From Pseudomonadales bacterium (lineage in GTDB: Bacteria > Pseudomonadota > Gammaproteobacteria > Pseudomonadales > Azotimanducaceae), in assembly GCA_022827905.1 (NCBI GenBank), contig JAJEIQ010000028.1, positions 1 through 33,278 of the forward strand: a stretch of 33,278 nt of DNA. The letters run 5' to 3'. The notes below the pieces were generated by a model that was not told where the DNA came from, did not search any database, and saw nothing but the letters and a program-made list of their open reading frames with translations. The translations under genes and the position numbers were made by a program. Shown here piece after piece: positions 9,565 through 20,162 of this stretch. Numbering within the stretch: position 1 is the first letter of the stretch; the number at the start of each line of letters is the position of its first letter.

Positions 9565-10368
9565 TTGAAAGCGTTGCCATTGAACACCGAACGCATGCTG
9601 GCCCACAGCGATGCGGGCATCGGCTGGATGGTTTTCAACCATCCGGCGCGCCACAACGCGCTGTCGCTGGAGATGTGGCAGGGCATCGCTGACATCCTCG
9701 CGGCCTTTGTTGAAGACCATGAAGTGCGGGTGGTCATCATGCGCGGTGCCGGCGGCAAGGCGTTCGTATCGGGTGCGGACATCTCCGAATTCGACGGCCA
9801 GCGGGCCAACGCGGCCCAAAAGGACGCCTACGATCGGGTGGCGGGCCGCGCCAATCACGCCCTCGCCACTTTCCCCAAACCCCTGATCGGGCTCATCGAG
9901 GGCTATTGCATCGGCGGCGGCTTGGCGACCGCCTTGGCCGCTGATGTGCGCTTCGCCACCCCGGATTCAAAGTTCGGCATTCCCGCCGCCCGCCTGGGTT
10001 TGGGCTACGCCTATGACGGCCTCGCCAAGCTCGCCCGCGTGGTGGGTCCGGCCCAGGCGCGCGACATCCTGCTCTCCGCCCGCTTCATGCCCGCCAGCGA
10101 AGCTGCGGCCATGGGCTTGGTCAACTTCATCCACGACCGTGACAGCATCGAGGCGGAAGCCCTAGCCTACGCCCGTCGGGTCGCCGGCAACGCGCCGCTC
10201 ACCGTCATGGCCGCCAAAGCGGCCCTCGATGCCTGGGAGCGCGGCGGCCGGCCCGACGAGGTGGCGGCCGCCAACGCCTTGGTGGATGCCTGCTTCGACA
10301 GCGAGGACTACAAGGAGGGGCGGCGGGCGTTTGCGGAGAAGCGCCGGGCTGTGTTTCGAGGAAAGTGA
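9565..10368 (+). CDS. Enoyl-CoA hydratase/isomerase (crotonase) family protein
   Basis: A 267-residue crotonase-fold protein. I chose the TTG at 9565 because a strong GGAGG (9551-9555) lies nine bases upstream and the next in-frame ATG (9595) would remove the first residues of the opening strand. The oxyanion-hole residues are present: SGADISEF with A71, and GYCIGGG with G118. The two catalytic glutamates of classical hydratase (rat E144 and E164) fall on A121 and A141, so ordinary hydration of enoyl-CoA is doubtful. The motif GGGLATALAADVRFATP with LGYAYDGLAKL is a recurring variant of the family. It could be an isomerase, dehalogenase-like or thioester-handling enzyme. It lies 159 bp upstream of the CinA-like gene on the same strand. 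Confidence 0.88.
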   Translation: MKALPLNTERMLAHSDAGIGWMVFNHPARHNALSLEMWQGIADILAAFVEDHEVRVVIMRGAGGKAFVSGADISEFDGQRANAAQKDAYDRVAGRANHALATFPKPLIGLIEGYCIGGGLATALAADVRFATPDSKFGIPAARLGLGYAYDGLAKLARVVGPAQARDILLSARFMPASEAAAMGLVNFIHDRDSIEAEALAYARRVAGNAPLTVMAAKAALDAWERGGRPDEVAAANALVDACFDSEDYKEGRRAFAEKRRAVFRGK

Positions 10369-10527
10369 GGGTCGGATTGGGTGGACTTGGCCCGCGCGTA
10401 GACGACGACTGGGCGAGACGCCGTCAATCCTGCTTATCTACTTTGGCGTATGCGGTGGTAGCATTCCTGCCATTGGCCCTCCCTTGTCGGGCAGGCCGTT
10501 TTCACTAATCAAGGCAGATTGACCGCC

Positions 10528-11286
10528 ATGCAGCTTCCCGACGCCGTGACCGCTTGCGCTCTGATCATCGGCAATGAGATTCTGTCCGGGCGCACCCCGG
10601 ACACCAACCTGAACCACTTGGCGGTGACCCTGGGTGGTTGGGGCATTCAACTGCGCGAGGCGCGGGTCATACCGGATATCGAGGCGGAGATCGTCACGGC
10701 GGTGAACGAGTCGCGGCGGCGCTTCAACTACGTGTTCACCACCGGCGGCATCGGCCCCACCCACGACGACATCACCGCCGAGTGCATCGCCAAGGCGTTT
10801 GGCGTGCCTTTGAAGACCCATCCGGAGATCGCCGCCCTCATCCGGCGGCGACCGGCCCCAGAGGACGTGATGGAATCGCGCATGCTCATGGCGCGGGTGC
10901 CGGAAGGGGCGGTGCTGGTGGACAACGCCACCGGTGGCCCGCCGGGATTTCGGGTGGACAACGTAATCGTCATGGCCGGCATCCCGGCGGTCATGCAGGC
11001 CATGCTGTCCACCCTGGAAGGGAAGCTCGATCGCGGGCCAGTCATCCAGTCGCGCACGGTGATGGCCTACCTCGGCGAAAGCGAGATTGCCGCTGGACTG
11101 GGGGAGATCCAGGCACGCTACCCGGATGTTGACCTCGGCAGCTACCCGTTTTTTCGTGACAATCGCTACGGTGCCTCCTTGGTCATGCGCGGGCCGGATG
11201 CGGCGCGGGTGGAGCAGATGCTGGCCGAAGTGTGCGACGTGATCGTCGAGGCGGGGGAGACGCCCCATGTGGAGGAAACCGATTGA
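10528..11286 (+). CDS. CinA/MoaB-like molybdopterin-binding domain protein
   Basis: A 252-residue single-domain protein of the MoCF_biosynth fold. IIGNEILSGRTPDTN near the N-terminus and TTGGIGPTHDDITAE at about 70-85 are the signature of the CinA N-terminal and MoaB/MogA families. The C-terminal PncC-type nicotinamide-nucleotide amidase domain of full-length CinA is absent. In CinA this N-terminal domain is the ADP-ribose/NMN pyrophosphatase unit; in MoaB/MogA it adenylates molybdopterin. Either role is possible here. I prefer the ATG at 10528; an in-frame TTG at 10519 lies only four bases after AAGG and is less likely. Same strand as its neighbours, with 49 bp to the following SDR gene. Confidence 0.85.
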   Translation: MQLPDAVTACALIIGNEILSGRTPDTNLNHLAVTLGGWGIQLREARVIPDIEAEIVTAVNESRRRFNYVFTTGGIGPTHDDITAECIAKAFGVPLKTHPEIAALIRRRPAPEDVMESRMLMARVPEGAVLVDNATGGPPGFRVDNVIVMAGIPAVMQAMLSTLEGKLDRGPVIQSRTVMAYLGESEIAAGLGEIQARYPDVDLGSYPFFRDNRYGASLVMRGPDAARVEQMLAEVCDVIVEAGETPHVEETD

Positions 11287-11335
11287 TCCTCTGGCGACGG
11301 TGCCGATTGGAACTCAATTCAACTAACGAGGCGGA

Positions 11336-12046
11336 ATGATGGAATTGAAAGGCAGGAAGGCGCTGGTTTTTGGCGGCGCCTCGGGCATTGGCTTGGCGAC
11401 AGTGCGCCGCTTGGCGGAAGGCGGCGCCCAAGTGGTGGCGCTCAGCCGCAATCCGGAGCGGGCGGCGAGTGACCTGCCGGCCGGCGTGGCCATGGAGAGC
11501 GTTGACGTGCTTGACCGGGAGGCCATGGCGGCGACCTTCGCCCGCCATGCGCCCATCGACGTGCTGGTCAATGCGGCCACCGGCGGCGCGCGGGCTTCCG
11601 GCCCCTTCCTGCAAATGGACTTGGACGCCTTCCAGGGTTCGTTCCGCAAGCTGTGGGGCTACACCAACACGGTTCGCTTGGGTGCCGAGCACCTGAGTGA
11701 TGACGCCGCCGTCGTGCTGGTGAGCGGCTATCCGGCCCGTAACCCCGGGCCGGGTGCGCTGGCCCTGTCCACGGTGGGCAACGCCGTGGAGGGCTTCGTC
11801 CGTGCCGTGGCCCCGGAACTGGCGCCCCGCCGCATCAACGTCGTCTCGCCGGGCTTGATCGATACGCCTCTCTTTCCTGGGGAGGGCGACGCCCGTGAGC
11901 AGTTCTTTGCCCAAGCCACGGCCAAACATCTCATCCCCCGCATCGGCACCGCCGATGAAGTCGCCGCCGGCATCCTGTTCGTGATCGAAAACGACTTCGT
12001 GACCGGCACCACGGTGGATGTGGACGGAGGCGCGTTGCTGTCTTGA
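11336..12046 (+). CDS. SDR-family protein lacking the catalytic Tyr and Lys
   Basis: A 236-residue Rossmann-fold protein. The dinucleotide loop GGASGIG is at 13-19, NAATGG takes the place of the NAG motif, and PGLIDTP (near 180) and VDVDGG (near 230) are the usual SDR C-terminal motifs. A serine (S130) is in the catalytic position. Where Tyr-x-x-x-Lys should stand the sequence reads LSTVG, so the tyrosine is L144 and the lysine G148. Classical SDR proton transfer is therefore not expected unless Y132 substitutes. GAGGCGG before the double ATG (11336/11339) is a good ribosome site. Its stop lies 7 bp from that of the convergent glpK. Confidence 0.85.
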   Translation: MMELKGRKALVFGGASGIGLATVRRLAEGGAQVVALSRNPERAASDLPAGVAMESVDVLDREAMAATFARHAPIDVLVNAATGGARASGPFLQMDLDAFQGSFRKLWGYTNTVRLGAEHLSDDAAVVLVSGYPARNPGPGALALSTVGNAVEGFVRAVAPELAPRRINVVSPGLIDTPLFPGEGDAREQFFAQATAKHLIPRIGTADEVAAGILFVIENDFVTGTTVDVDGGALLS

Positions 12047-12053
12047 GCAGGCC

Positions 12054-13535
12054 CTAGGTGCCCGCCAACGTCTGGCGGATTGCCCGACGCCAGCCTTCGA
12101 GCAGCGCAGCGCGCTCAGCTTGCGGCATCTCCGGGGTGAAGGTCTGGCCTTCACCCAAGGCTTGCTGGAGGTCGCCAAGGTCGCCGCCGGGGCCTGCGGC
12201 AGCTAGGGTTGCGGCGCCGAGCGCGGTGGTCTCGATAGTCTTGGGGCGATTTACGGGGCGGTCGAGCACGTCGGCCAGGAACTGGCAAAGCCAGTCGTTG
12301 GCCACCATGCCGCCATCGACGCCGAGCCGGGTCACCGCCGCGCCGTCGGCCGCCATGGCATCGAGCAGTTCGGCGGTCTGGAAGCCGACGCTCTGCAGGG
12401 CGGCGGTGACGATGTGAGCCGCTTCGGTGTCCGACGTCAGCCCGGTGAGGGTGCCGCGGGCGTCCGGGCTCCAGTGCGGCGCGCCGAGGCCGGTGAAGGC
12501 CGGGACGAAGTAGGCGCCTTGGGCATCGCCGTCCACCGACCGCGCTAGGTGTTCGGTCTGCGCGGCGTCATCGATGAGCCCGAGCTGGTCGCGCAGCCAT
12601 TTCACCGCCACCCCAGCCACGAAGATGCTGCCCTCCAACGCGTAGGTCGCTTGGCCTTGCAGGCGGTAGGCCAGGGTGGTCAGCAGGCCATTGCCGCTGG
12701 ACCGCGGCTCGGCGCCGGTGTTGGTCATCACGAAGCAGCCCGTTCCGTAGGTGCTCTTGCAGGTGCCCTCGGCGAAGCAGCCCTGGCCGATCAGCGCCGC
12801 CTGTTGGTCGCCCGCCATGCCATTGATCGGAATTGGGGCGCCGAACCACTCGGCGTCGGCCACGCCGAAGTCGTGGGCGCTGTCGCAGACTTCGGGCAGG
12901 AGGGCGGCGGGAATGTCGAAGTAATCCAGCAACTCCTGGTCCCACTGCTGCCGGTTGATGTCGAACAATTGGGTTCTTGACGCGTTGGTGGCGTCGGTCA
13001 GGTGGGCGCGGCCGCCGGTCAGCCGCCACAGCAGGAAGCTGTCCACTGTGCCAAAGCACAGTTCGCCCGCTGCCGCCCGGCGACGCAGGCCCGGCACCTG
13101 GTCGAGCAGCCAAGCGAGCTTGGTGCCGGAAAAGTAGGGGTCGAGCACTAGGCCGGTCTTGGCGCGGACGCTGTCCGCCAAGCCGTCCGCGGCCATCTGC
13201 CGGCAGCGTTCAGCGGTGCGCCGGTCCTGCCAGACGATGGCGTTATGGACGCATTCGCCGCTCTCGCGGTCCCAGACCAAGGTGGTCTCCCGCTGGTTGG
13301 TGATGCCGATGGCGCTGATTTGATGGGCCGGCACGCCAGCCGCGGCGATGGCGGCACGGGTGGCCTCGATGGTGGTCCACCAGAGCACCTCGGGATCCTG
13401 CTCGACCCACCCGTCGTGCGGAAAAACCATGTCGAAGGCCTGCTGGTCAACGCCGGCGATGCGGCCGTCGGCCATGTCGAAGACGATGCCGCGCGAACTC
13501 GAGGTGCCTTGGTCAATGGCCAAAATCAAGCTCAT
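12054..13535 (-). CDS. glpK: Glycerol kinase
   Basis: The 493-residue FGGY-family kinase phosphorylates glycerol to sn-glycerol 3-phosphate in the cytosol. It opens with LILAIDQGTSSSRGIVFD, the phosphate-binding loop of the family. ITNQRETTLVWD, IVWQDRR, GTCKSTYGTGCF, GLGAPHW and DGGMVANDWLCQF follow in order, all typical of GlpK. The ATG at 13535 is preceded by AGGGTGG at suitable spacing; the frame is open for 119 more codons upstream, but that part has no family similarity. No glpF, glpD or glpR is adjacent. A 13-bp tandem repeat and a set of palindromes lie in its upstream region, shared with nrdA. Confidence 0.96.
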   Translation of the reverse strand: MSLILAIDQGTSSSRGIVFDMADGRIAGVDQQAFDMVFPHDGWVEQDPEVLWWTTIEATRAAIAAAGVPAHQISAIGITNQRETTLVWDRESGECVHNAIVWQDRRTAERCRQMAADGLADSVRAKTGLVLDPYFSGTKLAWLLDQVPGLRRRAAAGELCFGTVDSFLLWRLTGGRAHLTDATNASRTQLFDINRQQWDQELLDYFDIPAALLPEVCDSAHDFGVADAEWFGAPIPINGMAGDQQAALIGQGCFAEGTCKSTYGTGCFVMTNTGAEPRSSGNGLLTTLAYRLQGQATYALEGSIFVAGVAVKWLRDQLGLIDDAAQTEHLARSVDGDAQGAYFVPAFTGLGAPHWSPDARGTLTGLTSDTEAAHIVTAALQSVGFQTAELLDAMAADGAAVTRLGVDGGMVANDWLCQFLADVLDRPVNRPKTIETTALGAATLAAAGPGGDLGDLQQALGEGQTFTPEMPQAERAALLEGWRRAIRQTLAGT

Positions 13536-13553
13536 GAAACCACCCTGTGCTTG

Positions 13554-13578
13554 TGTCGAAATTTGATGTCGAAATTTG
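13554..13578. repeat. Tandem 12-bp repeat upstream of glpK
   Basis: TGTCGAAATTTG occurs at 13554-13565 and 13567-13578, a 13-bp period, starting 19 bases upstream of the glpK start codon. Position and AT content suggest binding sites for a regulator of glpK. It does not match the GlpR operator as I know it, so the factor is unknown. Confidence 0.6.
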
Positions 13579-13579
13579 G

Positions 13580-13608
13580 TTGCATTCTCTCCGAAACCGC
13601 CATATGGT
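13580..13608 (+). promoter_or_regulatory. Candidate sigma-70 promoter for nrdA
   Basis: TTGCAT (13580-13585) and TATGGT (13603-13608) are separated by 17 bp and match consensus at four of six bases each. The -10 overlaps the first candidate NrdR box, an arrangement known for NrdR-repressed promoters. It implies a leader of about 320 bases before nrdA, which is long; a closer promoter was not seen. Confidence 0.35.
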
Positions 13609-13643
13609 GTGTCCGGTGCCGATCTAAACCCAATATGTTGGGG
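13597..13643. promoter_or_regulatory. Pair of candidate NrdR boxes
   Basis: Box 1 (13597-13612) contains CATATGGTGTGT and matches the 16-bp consensus ACACWATATATWGTGT at about 11 positions. Box 2 (13628-13643), ACCCAATATGTTGGGG, matches at 12. Their starts are exactly 31 bp apart, the three-turn spacing typical of paired NrdR boxes at ribonucleotide reductase promoters. Neither match is perfect, so support comes from spacing and position together. Confidence 0.45.
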
Positions 13644-13934
13644 TTGCCGGAGTTGCCGCTGGGCAAGCCATTCGGCCAGTCCAGCGGGAATTTCGGCGCG
13701 GAAACGAGCCGCTGCAAGGGTGTCGAGGGGTCCATGCCGCAGGTCCGATTTTAGTGCTGATTCAGCTTCATAGCGCCGGCGGGCAGCGTAACGCAACGCC
13801 GCTTCGCCTGCATCGACCCATTGCAGCCGGCCTGCGGGCCGATGCCGAATCCTCCCACTGCCCAGCCGCTTCAATCCGCCCATCGCCGCCAACCGCCCGT
13901 CAAATCTAAGTTAAAGAGCGAGAAAGCCAACGCC

Positions 13935-16811
<2,877 letters not shown>

Positions 16812-16862
16812 CCGCCGCCGAGGCGGGTGCATCGCGCGACACAAGGAGATAGGAGATACCGC

Positions 16863-18164
16863 ATGCTCAGTTGGGACGAATACGATGAAGGGCTCGATCA
16901 GTCCACGCCAGCATCGGCTGCGCAACCGGCGGCCCCGGCCAAGCCGGCCCCGGTTGAAGCGCGCGAGGCGCCGCCGGGTCCGGCAGCGGTAGCGCCGGTG
17001 TCCGATGCGCCGCCCGCGCCGCCGTCGCAACCCATGCCGTCGGCGGCCGAGGATGGCTCCGCTTCCACGGATGGCGCCGCTGCCGTCTCGGCGGTCGTGG
17101 CGGACCTCGACGCGCACCGGACCGCCGAAACCGCCAGGGAAAGCTACGAGCGGGTCACCGTGGATCAGAAGGCCATGATCAACTGCCGGGCGGACCTCAA
17201 CCAGCTCGTGCCCTTCAAGTACGACTGGGCTTGGCAAAAGTACCTCAACGGCTGCGCCAATCATTGGATGCCCCAAGAGATCAACATGACGGCGGACATC
17301 GCGCTGTGGAAGAACCCGGAGGGCTTAAGCGAGGATGAGCGCATCATCGTCAAGCGCAGCCTGGGCTTCTTCTCCACCGCCGACTCCCTGGTTGCCAACA
17401 ACCTAGTGCTGGCCATCTATCGGTTGATCACCAATCCCGAGTGCCGCCAGTACCTGCTGCGCCAAGCCTTCGAGGAGGCGATCCACACCCACGCCTATCA
17501 ATACTGCATCGAGTCCTTGGGCATGGACGAGGGCGAGATCTTCAACATGTACCATGAGGTGCCGTCGGTCGCCCGCAAGGCTGAGTGGGCCTTGAAGTAC
17601 ACTCGGGAGATCGCCGACCCAGCCTTTGCCACCGGCACCCCGGAGACCGACCAGGCGCTGCTGAAGAACCTCATCGCCTACTACTGCGTGCTGGAAGGCA
17701 TCTTCTTCTATTGCGGCTTCACCCAGATTCTCTCCATGGGGCGCCGCAACAAAATGACCGCCACCGCTGAGCAGTTCCAGTACATCCTTCGCGATGAGTC
17801 CATGCACGTCAATTTCGGCATCGACGTCATCAACCAGATCAAGCTGGAGAACGCGCACTTGTGGGATCAGGCCATGCAGGACCTGGCCCGCGACATGATT
17901 CTGGAAGGCACGCAACTGGAAATCGACTACGCCCGGGACACCATGCCCCGCGGGGTGCTGGGCATGAACGCCACCATGATGGAGGAGTACCTGCAGTTCA
18001 TCGCCAACCGGCGCTTAGCGCAGATCGGCTTAGGCGAACCCTTCACCGGCGTCAAGAACCCCTTCCCCTGGATGAGCGAAATGATGGACCTCAAAAAGGA
18101 GAAGAACTTCTTCGAGACCCGGGTGGTCGACTACCAAGGAGCCGCCTCGCTAAACTGGGATTGA
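16863..18164 (+). CDS. nrdB: Ribonucleoside-diphosphate reductase, beta subunit (class Ia)
   Basis: The 433-residue radical-generating subunit has a di-iron/tyrosyl cofactor. The ligand motifs are intact: an Asp in [20 protein letters not shown] (EXXH with the radical tyrosine four residues after the histidine), VLEGIFFY, and [10 protein letters not shown]. The start at 16863 follows AGGAG at good spacing and gives the conserved opening MLSWDEYDE. Residues ~18-95 form a low-complexity linker rich in Ala and Pro before the core begins at [11 protein letters not shown]; Pseudomonas homologues also have a linker here, less proline-rich. The next gene starts ten bases after the stop, and its ribosome site overlaps that stop. 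Confidence 0.96.
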   Translation: MLSWDEYDEGLDQSTPASAAQPAAPAKPAPVEAREAPPGPAAVAPVSDAPPAPPSQPMPSAAEDGSASTDGAAAVSAVVADLDAHRTAETARESYERVTVDQKAMINCRADLNQLVPFKYDWAWQKYLNGCANHWMPQEINMTADIALWKNPEGLSEDERIIVKRSLGFFSTADSLVANNLVLAIYRLITNPECRQYLLRQAFEEAIHTHAYQYCIESLGMDEGEIFNMYHEVPSVARKAEWALKYTREIADPAFATGTPETDQALLKNLIAYYCVLEGIFFYCGFTQILSMGRRNKMTATAEQFQYILRDESMHVNFGIDVINQIKLENAHLWDQAMQDLARDMILEGTQLEIDYARDTMPRGVLGMNATMMEEYLQFIANRRLAQIGLGEPFTGVKNPFPWMSEMMDLKKEKNFFETRVVDYQGAASLNWD

Positions 18165-18174
18165 AGGTACGGCC

Positions 18175-19080
18175 ATGCAGGTTCCCCTTTTTGTCGTTGA
18201 GGAATCGGAGGCGTCCGCTTCCTGTTCAGCGGCCGGCGTCAGCCCGCTGCGCGAATCGCCGGTTCTCGCCTGTCAGGACAACCTCGCCTTCATGGAAGCC
18301 CTGCCTGATGGCCAATTCAAGTTGATCGTCACATCGCCGCCCTACAACATCGGCAAGGACTACGAGTCCAAAACCTCCTTGAAGGCTTGGCTTGAAAGCC
18401 AGAAGCAGGTGATTGCAGAATGCGTCCGCCTGCTGCATCCCCAAGGCTCCATCTGCTGGCAGGTGGGCAACTATGTCAGGAAGGGCGAGATCATTCCCTT
18501 GGACGTCGTGCTCTATCCGGTTTTCGCCGAGCTAGGCCTCAGGTTGCGCAACAGAATTGTCTGGCACTTTGGCCACGGCCTACACTGCGCCAAGCGTCTA
18601 TCAGGACGCTATGAGACCATCAACTGGTGGACTCTGAGCGACGACTACACGTGGAATCTGGATGCCATCCGCGTGCCGTCGAAGTACCCTGGCAAGCGGC
18701 ACTTCAAGGGCCCCAACATCGGCAAGCTCTCGGGCAACCCCAAGGGCAAAAACCCCAGCGACGTCTGGACCTTCCCCAACGTCAAGAACAACCATCCGGA
18801 AAAGACCGTCCATCCCTGCCAATTCCCTGTGGAGTTGGTCGAGCGCTTGGTGCTCGCCATGACGGAGGAGGGCGACGCCGTGTTCGACCCCTACATGGGC
18901 GTCGGCTCATCGATCATCGCCGCGCTCAAGCAAGGCCGCGCCGCATGGGGCTGCGATCTGGTTCCGGAATACGTGGAGACTGCCCAAGACCGGGTGCGCC
19001 AACTGCGTGCAGGCACCCTGCGCACCCGCCCGATGAACAAGCCGGTCTATGACCCTAACCTGCCCAACGGCGGGCATTGA
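18175..19080 (+). CDS. Type II DNA methyltransferase, beta class, probably N4-cytosine
   Basis: The 301-residue enzyme has the order motif IV first (TSPPYNIGKDYE, SPPY at 54-57) and motif I last (DPYMGVGSS, from D238), which is the beta class. SPPY rather than DPPY or NPPY points to N4-cytosine methylation. The region between holds the target-recognition part, including two repeated NPKGKNP-like basic stretches. The stop overlaps the start of a BglII/BstYI-type endonuclease, so this is its cognate protective methyltransferase. The ATG at 18175 is preceded by GAAGG, which overlaps the nrdB stop; the gap to nrdB is ten bases, suggesting co-transcription. The first ~28 residues are variable and could contain an alternative start. 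Confidence 0.92.
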   Translation: MQVPLFVVEESEASASCSAAGVSPLRESPVLACQDNLAFMEALPDGQFKLIVTSPPYNIGKDYESKTSLKAWLESQKQVIAECVRLLHPQGSICWQVGNYVRKGEIIPLDVVLYPVFAELGLRLRNRIVWHFGHGLHCAKRLSGRYETINWWTLSDDYTWNLDAIRVPSKYPGKRHFKGPNIGKLSGNPKGKNPSDVWTFPNVKNNHPEKTVHPCQFPVELVERLVLAMTEEGDAVFDPYMGVGSSIIAALKQGRAAWGCDLVPEYVETAQDRVRQLRAGTLRTRPMNKPVYDPNLPNGGH

Positions 19081-19691
19081 TGCAAATCAAAGCAAGGTAC
19101 TCGCACCTGAATGGTGAGGAGTACCTGCTCGTTCATCACAAGGCCCTATGGGAGGAGGTCCAAGCCGTGATCGCTGATGTCGATGCGGCGGCCTGCAGAA
19201 CCAAAGTGTCGCAGGAACGGACCATGCCGGGGAAAATGCTGTTTTCTCCGGGCGATATGAACAGAGCTTTCAAGTCCGGGCTTGAGTCCTTGGGGTGGTC
19301 GGAACGGCGCAATTCCTTTTGGGTCACGGCGGATGAAAAGCTTCTTCGCGGAATATCGGGACTGCCACCTAAGGAGCAGAAGCGGGCGATTGAAGCCGCA
19401 GGGCACGAACCCATAGGTTCATACAACCAGACCGACTTTGTGAAGGATCGTATCGCCGTCGAAGTTCAGTTCGGAAAATACGCCTTCGTAGCGCATGATC
19501 TCTTCGTGAAGCACTTGAGCTTCTACGTTTCCGACATCATCGACGTGGGCATCGAGATTCTTCCCATGAAGGAACTGGAAAAGGAAATGTCTTCAGGCGT
19601 TCCCTACTTTGAGCGCGATTTGTTGAATCTGATTCGCCAAGGTCGCGGCGTACCGGCGGTTCCCTTGGTATTGATCGGCATCGCACCGTGA
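19080..19691 (+). CDS. Type II restriction endonuclease, BglII/BstYI family
   Basis: The 203-residue protein fits the BglII/BstYI family in length and motifs. The active site reads D119-x8-E128-x-Q130 (within DFVKDRIAVEVQFG), where Gln replaces the usual Lys of PD-(D/E)xK nucleases; BglII has the same spacing (D84, E93, Q95). KYAFVAHDLFVKHLSFYV, DVGIEILPMKEL and QGRGVPAVPLVLIGIAP complete the family pattern. Predicted target is RGATCY or a subset such as AGATCT; this is inference. The start ATG (19080) overlaps the methyltransferase TGA (19078-19080), so translation is coupled; a TTG at 19077 is possible. The gene looks more AT-rich than its neighbours, a sign of acquisition. Confidence 0.92.
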   Translation: MQIKARYSHLNGEEYLLVHHKALWEEVQAVIADVDAAACRTKVSQERTMPGKMLFSPGDMNRAFKSGLESLGWSERRNSFWVTADEKLLRGISGLPPKEQKRAIEAAGHEPIGSYNQTDFVKDRIAVEVQFGKYAFVAHDLFVKHLSFYVSDIIDVGIEILPMKELEKEMSSGVPYFERDLLNLIRQGRGVPAVPLVLIGIAP

Positions 19692-19752
19692 AGGGCTGGC
19701 CGCGAATCGTCGACGCGTAGGGATTTCCGCTGGCTCCAACCTACCGTTAGCC

Positions 19753-20151
19753 CTAGCCGCCCAAGCCTTGGTAGATGAGCGCAATCGCGGTGCCCAGCAT
19801 GACCCCCCAAGTGGCGAAATTGCCGATTATCCGTGACTTGGGCAGGTGGGTGAATTGCTGTATGCCGTGCGCATGGAGCAAGCGGGCGACGAACAGGGTG
19901 GCGCAAAGGGCATGGACCCAGGCGGCGTCGGCTCCAACCACGACCAGAAGGGCGATGCAAAACAGGATGATGGGCACGTACTCGATGTTGTTCCCATGCG
20001 CCCGTATCGCCTTCACCAGCCGCCGCTCATCGTAGCCCTCGTCCTTGTCGGACTGAAATCGGTGCCGGGAGACGTTCAGCGCCAGTGCCAGCATGAGTAT
20101 GACGTGCAGCCCGGTCCAGACTAACAGGGCGGCCATTGCCGATTCGTTCAT
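19753..20151 (-). CDS. MAPEG-family membrane protein
   Basis: A 132-residue integral membrane protein with about four hydrophobic segments (near residues 5-25, 55-75, 78-95 and 110-130). The motif [15 protein letters not shown] with an NxxE(Y)xP core is typical of MAPEG proteins, which in bacteria include glutathione-dependent and unassigned members of the inner membrane. The ATG at 20151 follows an excellent AAGGAGG site. It lies 11 bases after the thiolase stop on the same strand, so both are probably one transcript. Substrate is unknown. Its 3' end faces the restriction gene across 61 bp. Confidence 0.85.
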   Translation of the reverse strand: MNESAMAALLVWTGLHVILMLALALNVSRHRFQSDKDEGYDERRLVKAIRAHGNNIEYVPIILFCIALLVVVGADAAWVHALCATLFVARLLHAHGIQQFTHLPKSRIIGNFATWGVMLGTAIALIYQGLGG

Positions 20152-20162
20152 GTTGCCTCCTT

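Larger units (their letters stand above)
13536..13934. other. 399-bp divergent intergenic region glpK/nrdA
   Basis: No gene is called here. The part next to glpK holds a tandem 12-bp repeat (13554-13578), a candidate promoter (13580-13608) and two candidate NrdR boxes (13597-13612, 13628-13643). From about 13650 to 13900 the DNA is GC-rich and I see no clear element; an upstream open extension of glpK covers it but has no recognisable protein signature. Confidence 0.6.

Noticed and set aside
10466-10500. CCTGCC/GGCAGG pair before the CinA-like gene as a terminator or Moco riboswitch
   Set aside because: Only six paired bases with a long loop and four T; too weak for a terminator and too small for the riboswitch.
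13536-13892. 119-codon upstream extension of glpK
   Set aside because: The frame is open because of high GC, but GlpK begins at the ATG at 13535 with a ribosome site, and the extension covers regulatory repeats.
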